Assembly (NCBI GenBank): GCA_020137815.1
Contig: CM035358.1
Coordinates: 3,210,292 to 3,274,291, forward strand
Source: Hormiphora californensis
Lineage: Eukaryota > Ctenophora > Tentaculata > Cydippida > Pleurobrachiidae
Reading direction: 5' to 3'
Length of the DNA stretch: 64,000 nt
Both the position numbers and the translations under genes were made by a program. Positions 24,067 through 32,931 of this stretch are shown here, piece by piece; position 1 is the first letter of the stretch, and each line of letters opens with the position of its first letter. Below the pieces are notes generated by a model. The model saw only the letters and a program-made list of their open reading frames with translations, was not told the DNA's origin and made no database searches.

Positions 24067-25644
24067 ATGTTTGTCCAGAGGGTTGTTTCCCACTCTAGCG
24101 GAGTCGGTCGGTGTATCTCGACTGTTCGCAACAGAGTGGGCCTGAAGGAGTTAGCGGACATTCACCGTCGAAATACCGACATCATCCGAACCAAACGAGA
24201 TCGGGACCGAGAGGAGAGAACATCTAAACCGAATATCTCCACTACTGTTGCAGTTCACAACACTTTAGTCTCACAATCTCCTCCCCCGCTCATCAAATTC
24301 AACTTATCGTGTCCTGGGTGTGGTGCTAAGTACCAACACAAAGACTCCGATAAACCCGGTTATTTGGAGGAAGGGGTGATGAAGACTTGGGATACTATCA
24401 GTCCCGTACCTTGTCAGCGGTGTGTCAGTATCAGTGACCTAAAGGATCACCGCATGTACTCTTGTACCGAGGAGAGGTTTAGGAAACTGCTTAAAAACAT
24501 TGCCAGTAGACGATCTCTGACGGTGATAGTGTGTGACATAGTTGGGTTTCCTACGACCCTCCCTCCATTCATCACAGATATCTTCCCCCGGGACATCGCC
24601 CCTGTTATCCTTGTGCTGAACAAGTGTGACGTCATAGCGGAGAAACCAGGGACACTGACCACAGTTCAGAAGTATTACAGCGGTGTTGTAGAAGCGTGGG
24701 AGAGGGTGAATAGGTTCAAGTTTTCTGAGGTAATGTATGTTAGCGCCAGGAGTGGTACTGGTGTTCCAGAACTCTCGGAGACTATCCAGTCTCATTTGTA
24801 CGGAGATATGGGGCTGGACAAGTGCTATCTGATCGGTGCCACTAACGCAGGTAAATCAACTCTCTTCAACAAGCTCCAGCCCCTTCTCAGGAGGGATATG
24901 GGGTGTTTGGGCTGGGTTACTGAATCATCCCATCCTGGTACTACCGTCACCAATATCTCTACTGATGTGTCCCCTCCTGGAGAGAGGTTATCCGGTAAGG
25001 TGAGACGTCTCCAGGCCATCTTGGAGAGATCCTCCGCCCCTGACTATAATAGTAGTTCCACCGACTGGTTCTCTCAGCAGATAAACCACCAGCTGGATGG
25101 TACAGAGGGTAAAGCCCTGATTGACACCCCGGGTGTGCTACCTGCCAACACCCTCCCTGAAGCCACCTTTACCTGCCAAAACTCCATCCTCCGTACTGAC
25201 CTCACAATGTCAGCGGGTCAGGTTCTCAGTTTCGGGTGGTACAAGATTTACTATGCGAGAGGGAACAACAACATTCGTCTTGCCCTCCATTCCTCCAGGA
25301 TCCTGACACCCCAACTTATATCAGAGAGTTCCGATAAGCGGGTGGGTATGTCCGATACAGGAGTGGCACTAGCTAACAAACTCTATCTCATCCACAATGT
25401 CAATAGGAAGCCAGGTCCGGTAGGGGATATAGTGCTGGGGAACCTGGGGTGGGTTACTGTGAGTCTGAGCCACGATGATGATGTTACGGTTGTGGTGCTT
25501 GGACCCCGGTTAGAGGACATCCAGTACAGGACACCCGGGTTGTTGCTCAAGATGAAGGGTAAAGGAGGGGTGATGAAGAGGGAGAGTGAGCTAGTTGTGG
25601 AGGTGGTAGAGGAGGAGTATGAGGGTGAGGGGTCAGCAGAATGA
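24067..25644 (+). CDS. NOA1: NOA1/YqeH-like circularly permuted GTPase
   Basis: Single-exon frame. I chose the ATG at 24067, eight bases after a strong acceptor-like CTATTTCCCACAG, over an in-frame start at 23971 that lies in a C-run. The N-terminus MFVQRVVSHSSGVGRCI fits mitochondrial import. A zinc motif follows (CPGCGAKYQHKD and PCQRC). The G motifs come in permuted order: G4 LNKCD near residue 186, G5 SARSG, then G1 GATNAGKSTLFNKL near 257, then G3 DTPG near 351. This G4-G5-G1-G3 order defines the NOA1/YqeH family, which acts in small mitoribosomal subunit assembly. The frame stops at 25644 inside a tandemly duplicated tail. One fewer base near 25632 would continue it into the downstream frame, so the true protein may end at 26608. 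Confidence 0.9.
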   Translation: MFVQRVVSHSSGVGRCISTVRNRVGLKELADIHRRNTDIIRTKRDRDREERTSKPNISTTVAVHNTLVSQSPPPLIKFNLSCPGCGAKYQHKDSDKPGYLEEGVMKTWDTISPVPCQRCVSISDLKDHRMYSCTEERFRKLLKNIASRRSLTVIVCDIVGFPTTLPPFITDIFPRDIAPVILVLNKCDVIAEKPGTLTTVQKYYSGVVEAWERVNRFKFSEVMYVSARSGTGVPELSETIQSHLYGDMGLDKCYLIGATNAGKSTLFNKLQPLLRRDMGCLGWVTESSHPGTTVTNISTDVSPPGERLSGKVRRLQAILERSSAPDYNSSSTDWFSQQINHQLDGTEGKALIDTPGVLPANTLPEATFTCQNSILRTDLTMSAGQVLSFGWYKIYYARGNNNIRLALHSSRILTPQLISESSDKRVGMSDTGVALANKLYLIHNVNRKPGPVGDIVLGNLGWVTVSLSHDDDVTVVVLGPRLEDIQYRTPGLLLKMKGKGGVMKRESELVVEVVEEEYEGEGSAE

Positions 25645-26605
25645 CTTGGTGTTCGAGAAAGTGATGTTCCAGAATGATCTGGAGGATCGGGAACACAACT
25701 TGATGTCTGCAGCAGCAGGTTTTGGCAATGTGATTACCCCGTCTCTCCCCACCCAACCTCTCCCAACCATAACCGCGAGAAAGTCAACCATCATGAAAAG
25801 TGGAGATGATGAGGATAATGATTTGTTTGATGATTTGGATGATGAAAAGGCAAAGAAAGCAGCCGCAAATAAGAAGAAGGAGAAGGAGAAAGAGAAGAAA
25901 AGGTTGGCAAAGGAAAGGACTGTTGAAACACCAAAACAAATTCCAGAGCCCGAGTCATTTGAAGAGTTTAAAATCAGACGTCAGAAAGAGAAGGAAGCAC
26001 AATATAAACAGAGTTTGAAAAACAAAAAAGGGAAGTTTGTTCCAAGAGCACGAGTTGGTTTGATGGATAACGATTGGAAGAGGGAGAGTGAGCTAGTCGT
26101 GGAGGAGGTAGAGGAGTATGAGGGGGAGGGTCAGCAGAATGACTTGGTGTTCGAGAAAGTAAACAAAGTGGTGTTCCAGAATGATCTGGAGGATCTAAGT
26201 GATCTGGAGAATAGGGAACACAACTTGATGTCTGTAGCAGCAGGTTTTGGCAATGTGATTACTCCGTCTCTCACCACCCCACCTCTTGCAACCATAACAG
26301 CGAGAAAGTCAACCATCATGAATAGTGGAGATGATGAGGATGATGATTTGTTTAATATTTTGGATGATGAAAAGGCAAAGAAAGCAGCCGCAAATAAGAA
26401 GAAGGAGAAGGAGAAAGAGAAGAAAAGGTTGGCAAAGGAAAGGACTGTTGAAACACCAAAACAAATTCCAGAGCCCGAGTCATTTGAAGAGTTTAAAATC
26501 AGACGTCAGAAAGAGAAGGTAGCACAACTTAAACAGAGTTTGAAAAACAAAAAAGGGAAGTTTGTTCCAAGAGCACGAGTTAGTTTGATGGATAACGATT
26601 GGAAA
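25575..26605 (+). repeat. Tandem duplication, two units of about 500 bp, in the NOA1 3' end
   Basis: Unit 1 is about 25575-26076 and unit 2 about 26077-26605. Both begin GAAGAGGGAGAGTGAGCTAG and run to codons for DNDWK. Unit 2 has small in-frame additions. Identity is high, so the duplication is recent. Confidence 0.9.
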
Positions 26606-26608
26606 TAA
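25619..26608 (+). CDS. Duplicated charged tail of the NOA1-like gene (probable 3' continuation)
   Basis: This frame overlaps the end of the NOA1 frame by 26 bases in the +1 phase and carries two near-identical copies of a tail. Each copy has QQNDLVFEKV, EHNLMS-AAGFGNVITPS, an acidic DLFDDLDDEK-type patch, a Lys-rich stretch, then ETPKQIPEPESFEEFKIRRQ and a terminal KGKFVPRARVGLMDNDWK. The first copy follows KRESELVVEVVEE in the NOA1 frame, and the second repeats that junction in frame (KRESELVVEEVEE). Comparing the two copies shows one extra G near 25632 in copy 1. It is probably part of NOA1 and not an independent gene. The tail family is not one I recognise. Confidence 0.65.
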   Translation: MRVRGQQNDLVFEKVMFQNDLEDREHNLMSAAAGFGNVITPSLPTQPLPTITARKSTIMKSGDDEDNDLFDDLDDEKAKKAAANKKKEKEKEKKRLAKERTVETPKQIPEPESFEEFKIRRQKEKEAQYKQSLKNKKGKFVPRARVGLMDNDWKRESELVVEEVEEYEGEGQQNDLVFEKVNKVVFQNDLEDLSDLENREHNLMSVAAGFGNVITPSLTTPPLATITARKSTIMNSGDDEDDDLFNILDDEKAKKAAANKKKEKEKEKKRLAKERTVETPKQIPEPESFEEFKIRRQKEKVAQLKQSLKNKKGKFVPRARVSLMDNDWK

Positions 26609-26785
26609 GTTTTGTTGTTTTGTACTGTGTGTTTTGTAAAAGGTCTTTTAATTTATTATGGTCTGCCGAAAACTTTTATTCAAATACGAATCACCGACTC
26701 TTGACTACTCAATTAGTTCTAAGCTGCCACCCTCTAACCCACCCCCTCTCTCCCTCTCTAAGATAGTATCTTAGTAAGATACGAT

Positions 26786-28572
26786 ATGACCATAGAGGAT
26801 ACTACTAGTAAGATGGTTCCAATGCTAGAGAAACTGTGTGCGGAAGTGATAACCCAACACCCTGATCTTCCTGACCTGTCCTCTGCTCCCTTTCACATGT
26901 GTGATCTCCTACTGGAAACCTCCATCAATAAAGACAGGTGAGACAAACAGAGATCGGACCGTTCAAACTCTATCTCATGTATGTGAGCAACACACACGTG
27001 AACAATGTACGCACAAACATTCTTGATTTGCCGAACACTCAACACATTCGACACATTACGGTAATGCCACTACAACCTGTTTCAGGATGGCTATGGTACA
27101 GCGATTGTTTGAGCAGTGGCCTCACTCTGAAGCTGTTATGACACTAAAACCTATGCAGTTACACTGGTTGAGGACACTGGCCTTCCTTGAACACCAGGGA
27201 AGGGTATCTAGTCTGTTGGAGAAAGTTTGGGTTTATGCTCCATTTGCAGGTAACGAGGGGCGGTTTTGGAGGCAATAGATGGGGGTGAAAGTCGGGATTT
27301 ATTGTATCAAATGGATTTTAGATCGAAATTTATTTGAGTATGATATCCCCTCTTTCTTCTATCGTCCTGCGCTGTCTCTCTCTCTCATGTTGTCTCGTGC
27401 GCTACGTTTAATTCAGGATTGCCAAGAAGAGAGGGGACACCGTACCCAAGAAATTTATACAGTTTTGACTTTTGTACTGATCCCTCCCAACTTTATACAC
27501 AGGTTACGTTAGTACGAACGTTCTGTGTTCGGCAGCTGTCGGTACCCTTGAATCCTACCCTCCCTGCAACATAACTGAGAACCACCCCGTTACCTACCAC
27601 CATCCTCCACCGAGAAAACGGCCCCGTGTAGATCACAAGAAGGGTCGCCGAACTCTCTCAATTCACACACCACTTAGTTTCAACTCTTCAAATATATCCG
27701 GTCTATTCCGGTATGTGCAGACCCGGCCAGAGAGAAGGAACATTAATCTCCTCCCTACTGCCCTCATCTTCACATCCCTCCCCTCAGTCAGTATTTTCAA
27801 AGCTCTCAGAAAGGTGGATCACTCACATTTGGGGATGCTAGGTATGGACTTTTGTTTGCAGCCCGGACAGGACTTGGACCAGGCAACAGACATGACAGTC
27901 ATTTCAGAACTAAAATCTCTCCAAAACATTTCTCTAACATACGATTACCTATGCGGGAGTGAGAAGGAACACAATCTGATCCGTATCATTCACTCTCTAC
28001 CTAACTTAGCACGGCTGGACCTCAGTGGCAACAACCTAAAACACGGTGTACACCTGTACGCTCCACCCCAAATCAGGGAACTGGTCCTGGGAAACACATA
28101 CGCTACAACTGAGAGTCTAACACTGCTGGGCGAGAAGTGCGGAAAGAGCCTGGTGTACCTTAGACTCACAGATAACGCACTAGGTTCACGGGACAGGTTG
28201 AGGGGGTTGATATCACTGTTAAACCAGTGTACACAGTTGAGTGCACTAGATCTATCAGGGAACCACTTCCCGGGTCAGCCCCACATTGGGTCCTTGTTGG
28301 AGGCACTCGATGGAGTCAGGGAAACATTGGAGAGACTTGATATAAATGATAATCTGATGTTGGAACGAGAGAGGGGTGAGGTTATCGGGCATGTTGCCAA
28401 GTTTCCCAAACTCAAATCTCTCCATCTCGGATCGTATCTACCTGAGTTGCTGCTATCAGATAGGATATTGGAGAGGGAGAGGAGGTTAATGGACACGGTG
28501 TGGGAGAGACCTGATGTTGTCATGACGGAGGGAGTACTGGATTTTACTGCAGTTGAAATTGGACCTTTGTAA
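26786..28572 (+). CDS. Leucine-rich repeat protein, LRRC14/PRAME-like layout
   Basis: Three exons join in phase: 26786-26937, 27086-27249 and 27503-28572 (461 residues). The N-terminus has HMCDLLLETSINKDRMAMVQ followed by RLFEQWP, which recalls the N-terminal segment of PRAME/LRRC14 proteins. A basic linker (RKRPRVDHKKGRR) follows, then leucine-rich repeats from about residue 170: LPNLARLDLSGNNLKHG, KSLVYLRLTDNALGSRDR, TQLSALDLSGNHFPGQ, ETLERLDINDNLML, FPKLKSLHLGS. LRRC14/PRAME proteins are often cullin-2 substrate adaptors; that role here is only inference. There is no signal peptide. Third gene of the cluster; its ATG is about 15 bases after a polypyrimidine tract and AG, and 177 bases after the preceding stop. 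Confidence 0.78.
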
Positions 28573-28701
28573 TTTATTGGGATTTGTTTATTGTGATTCT
28601 GTTTTTACTGTTTTATTAAACTGAACTGTTAATTTTGAGATTAATTTATTTGTTTTTATTTCGATTCTCAAACTTTATAACTTGCCGTCCTTTAGGGCTC
28701 A

Positions 28702-31451
28702 ATGTTATCTCCAGATACCTTTATATCAACCCAGTCCGCCCTTCTCGCCCTCGACAAAGCAGAGGAAACAGCACAGAACAAACTCCTATTCGATGGGCAG
28801 TCTCCAAAAGATCTTGAACAGCAGGGTGTCTGTGTCACTAAACTAGTCCCCCAATCCGTGGCAACAGGTCTCTATGGACGGAGGGTTGTTGTATTTGGAC
28901 GAGACCAGATGCCTAATCACAGCTTTAGTAGCGGTGATATCGCCTGTGTGACACATCGCGATCTATCTGCTATCTGTGAAGGCATTGTCAGTAAGTTGGG
29001 CAAGGCAACCATTGCAGTAGCGTTCGATGTACTGAGTGAGGATGTTCTGGGGTTGAACAAGGTATGTCTGATAAAGCTGTCAAACAGTGTCACGTTCACC
29101 AGGCTGGAGAAGTGTTTGAAACAGATAGAGAAGGGTGAGAACCCTCTTATTGAGAAACTCCTCTCCTCCAATCCATCCCTATCTTCTCCAACTCCCTCCT
29201 CCACCACCATGACACCCTTCAACACGAACCTAAACACTGGTCAAAGAGCTGCAGTTCAACTAACCCTCCAGCGATCTGATCTTGCTATTATCCATGGACC
29301 CCCCGGTACAGGGAAGACTACCACCATAGTAGAGGTGGTTCGACAGCATGTGGTGCTAGGTGAGAAGGTGCTGGTGTGTGCCCCATCTAATATTGCTGTT
29401 GATAACCTTCTCGCTAAACTAGCCCCTACCACCCGAGTTATCCGAGTTGGGCACCCTGCCAGGGTCAATACAGAGCTCCAGAAGTACTCGCTGGATGCCC
29501 AACTTAAGGCATACGATGAGGATAATATCCTGGGTGATATCCGATCTGAGATTGATGCTACTTTGTCAGGACCGTTCAAGAAAGGTGCTCCTAGGATTGG
29601 GGAACTGAAGAAAGAGCTGAGGGAGAGGGAGAATAAGGCACGAAGGGAAGTGTTATCTAGGGCCCAGGTGGTTGTTTCAACTCTTACATCTGCTAGTCGG
29701 GAGGGGCCTCTTGGTAAACTTCCTAAGGATCATTTCTCAGTTTGTGTAATTGACGAAGCATCACAAGCCCTCGAGCTGGCCTGTTGGATGGGGATACTCA
29801 ACAGTCGCAAAGTTATTCTCGCTGGTGATCATTGTCAGCTACCCCCAACTATCAAATCAGAGAGAGCTGCTAAGGAGGGTTTAGCGCTAACACTTATGGA
29901 GCGGTTAGTTAAAACAACCTCTCAACCTGGGGGAGGTGTGTGTGAAGCTGACAGAGCAATACAGGATGAACAAGCTCATAATGGAGTGGAGTAGTGGGGA
30001 GTTGTATGATGGGGAGCTAACAGCCCACTCTTCTGTATCAGACCACCTTCTTTCCGACACTCTGGAGGATACTGAGCTCACCTCCACTCCCCTCTGTTTT
30101 GTGGATACAGCGGGTGCTAACTTGTTTGAAACTACAGTTGGGGTCTCCAAGGGTAACCCTGGTGAGGCCCAGCTAGTGGTTCAGTATGTTACAGAGTTGA
30201 TAGAGAGTGGTATTAGTGAGCGGGATATCGCTGTGATAACCCCTTACTAACCTCCAAATAGAGCTGGTGAGGGGTGAGATGAAGGGGAGGTTACAGAGAG
30301 GTTGAGGTGTGCTCTGTTGATGGGTTCCAAGGGAGAGGAGAAAGATGCTGTTGTGATAACGATGGTGAAGGAGTAACGAGAAGGGAGAGATTGGGTTTCT
30401 GGCTGAGGAGAGAAGGATGAATGTAGCTGTGACTAGAGCCAGGAAGCATGTTTGTCTTATTGGGAACAGCCAGACTGTGAGAAGAAGCGCCTTTCTGGGT
30501 AGGATGGTGGATCACTTTACTGAACATGGTCTCGTTAAAACTGCATTTGAATTTGATGTAACGGTTGAGGAGGAAGTGGTGGTGATGGGAGGTGATGATG
30601 ATCCGGAGCAGGAGGAGGAAACGAAGAAGGAATCATCTAAACACACTCCACAGAAAACTGATGGTCCAACGTACAAGATTACTACCCAACAACAGTTGGA
30701 GGCCTTTATAGCTGATGAAGGTAGGATGGAGTTATCCCTTCCTGGTTTGAATTCCTACCAGCGGAGGATAGTTCATTGTTTGTGTGAGGAGTTAGGGTTA
30801 AAATCAGAGAGTAGTGGTTCAGGTACTAACAGGACTATCACTGTGACAAAGAGTTCTGGGGAAGAGGAGAAACCCGCAGATATACCTGGAGAACAAAAAA
30901 CACCAGTTATAGCCCCCGAAGAATTGAAACTTAGTGCTGATTCTAAAACACCACCAGAAGATCCAGCAATTATCCCTGACCTAAGTAGTCTAGTTGTGTG
31001 TAAACAGTGTGGGAAGAGGATCCCCTCTCCTAATATGGAGCTGCACCTAATACACTGTAAACCTAAAACATTCACCCCAACCCCATCTGGCAAGGGAAAG
31101 AAAGCCAAGAAACCAGTAGCCCCAAAACCTAAACCACCCAAACAAAACCTAGATCAGGATCTAGATGATTTCGCACTGCTGGACCAGGCAATTCAACAGA
31201 AAAACACTTGTATGAAGGAAGGGTGTAAGGGTAAGACATTGTCCTATATAGCACCATGTAAATACTGTTCCCAGTGCCACTGTACTGATCACCAGTTCCC
31301 AGAATCCCATGGGTGTGGTTTAGCAGCTAGGCAGAACGCACGTGCTCCTTCTGCAGGATTTTCTGCAAGGAAACATGAATCTGCTAAAGGAAGGTTGAAA
31401 CAACAGTTACAGGACAAAGCTAAGGGCCGGACTAAAAACAAGAAATCCTGA
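28702..31451 (+). CDS. IGHMBP2: IGHMBP2/SMUBP-2 SF1 helicase homolog with interrupted frame
   Basis: Homology runs from 28702 to 31451 with no introns apparent. Walker A GPPGTGKTTT is near residue 198 and Walker B CVIDEASQA follows; then LTEQYRMNKLIMEW, SVDGFQG and NVAVTRARKHV (helicase motifs IV-VI). An R3H segment (AFIADEGRMELSLPGLNSYQ) and a C-terminal AN1-type zinc finger (CMKEGCKGKTLSYIAPCKYC) complete the family layout. The product is a cytoplasmic 5'-3' RNA/DNA helicase linked to ribosomes. The frame as given is broken between about 29925 and 30372: five one-base insertions are needed to explain the changes (near 29930, 30248, 30300, 30337 and 30368), all in the same direction. Conserved residues continue on both sides, so I treat it as a gene with sequence errors or very recent decay. 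ATG is six bases after a CCTTTAG acceptor-like site, 129 bases after the LRR gene stop. Confidence 0.88.
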
Positions 31452-31666
31452 AATTGTTGTTTTATTTTGAAAAGTGTGAGAGACGAGAGTGTCAGTATAT
31501 TTGTTCCTGTGTTTTTTGTGTTTCATTTTGAAATTTGTTTGGGATTTTTACATATGTAATTAAGTTAGTCTTCAAGCTTTGTAGGCCCGGTTCTAAATAA
31601 CCCTCCTATCTCTAGCCCCGTCTAGCAATGACATCACCATAAATTACAGTCCCTGAGAGAAAGGTC

Positions 31667-32565
31667 ATGTTCCTTATTTTACTGCTATCTGTGATCTTGT
31701 CTGTGAAGGGACTAGGACCGGTACTACTAAAGGAAAATGAGGCCCTCTTTCACGAGAGGTTATCAAATGGGGAGATGAAACAATACGTCCTTAGAGATCT
31801 GATCTCAGGTGATTATTGTCAGAATGACAAACTCTCAATATTGGTGTATCTCCCTTGTGATTATTTGAAGAGTTTGTCCCGTTTTTAACAGTAGAAACAG
31901 TTCATGTGATTCTTCCAATAGATCTGCTCTCAATAACCATCTCTCTCTCTCCACCACTAGGTCAGGTGTATGAGTTAAAAGTCAGTTACCCAGCCTCCCA
32001 ACCCTTTGATTTCACAATCTCCTTCTCCTCCTCCTCCCACACAGAGGAGCTGCCTCAAAGGAAGTTACTGGATGTTGAGAAGGAGGAGTTCACACCAACA
32101 TCAGATACAGTCTTTGTTAATGTGAGTTACTGGTCCCTGTGTAATGTGTATCGGGATGTAAAACAGCTGTTCATACCTTCATGGGATCCCGAGAGTGTCA
32201 GATTAAGGTGTCCTGTGACCTGTATCCTGTTTGTATTGCCATGTTATTCTGAAGAAGTCATTATTTGCCAAGATGTGTGAAATAGGAGGCAGGTTAGATA
32301 CATGTTACACACTGCAATACTCAACCTCAATGTTCATCCTCTAAAAACCCTCCCTCCTCCTCAGGTAATAGCACGAGATACCCAGCGATCTCTCCGTCCC
32401 TCTCCGCACGTTACCTACTCTGTCATGTTTGAGAAGGTACACAATGGAATCCCTGCCCAGGCGTACAAGCTAATAGCCTGGTTGTGTGTCTGTCTCCCTG
32501 TCTCATTGGGGACTAGTTGGTGGGTGTATAATAACTGGTACTGTGGGAAGGAACATAACAGCTGA
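31667..32565 (+). CDS. Small type I membrane protein, family not recognised
   Basis: Three exons in phase: 31667-31808, 31961-32121 and 32365-32565, giving 167 residues. The N-terminus MFLILLLSVILSVKGLG is a clear signal peptide. The middle is polar and beta-rich (QVYELKVSYPASQPFDFTIS). A single hydrophobic segment (AYKLIAWLCVCLPVSLGTS) lies about 20 residues from the C-terminus, followed by WWVYNNWYCGKEHNS. This fits a secretory-pathway type I membrane protein with a short cytosolic tail. An upstream ATG gives a four-codon frame only. Fifth gene of the packed cluster, 215 bases after IGHMBP2. Confidence 0.72.
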
Positions 32566-32931
32566 GGGAGGGATGATTGGTACAAAGTATACAAATCTGA
32601 GTGAAACTGGAAACTTTCCTGGATCCGTGGAAACTAAAAACAACCCGATGTCAGAAGAATTGACCAAGAACAAGACCTGAAGAAACGAAGAAGACAGCAA
32701 ATATTTAGATTGACTAATTAACCAACTTTACCCCGACTATTAAAATACCGTTTTTTTTTCATACAAAAATTTGCAGCCTAGCGAATAGAATCTTGCAGCC
32801 TAGCTGAAGGCTTAGAAAAATATTTTTTTAGATTTCTGAAATTCGGGGCACTGGGCATACATGATCAATGATCGTTGATCATCTTCCTCCTCCTTTACAA
32901 ATTTATAACAAACCCCATCCCTCATCTAGCA

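Noticed and set aside
25632-30372. Programmed +1 ribosomal frameshifting: several breaks fall exactly at TAA or TGA, and skipping the T restores homology (e.g. TAC-T-AAC).
   Set aside because: At the last IGHMBP2 site, stop-skipping gives MVKEN while a plain one-base insertion restores the conserved MVRSN. In NOA1 the second tail copy shows exactly one extra G in the first. Two IGHMBP2 sites are not at stops. Simple insertions fit all cases better.
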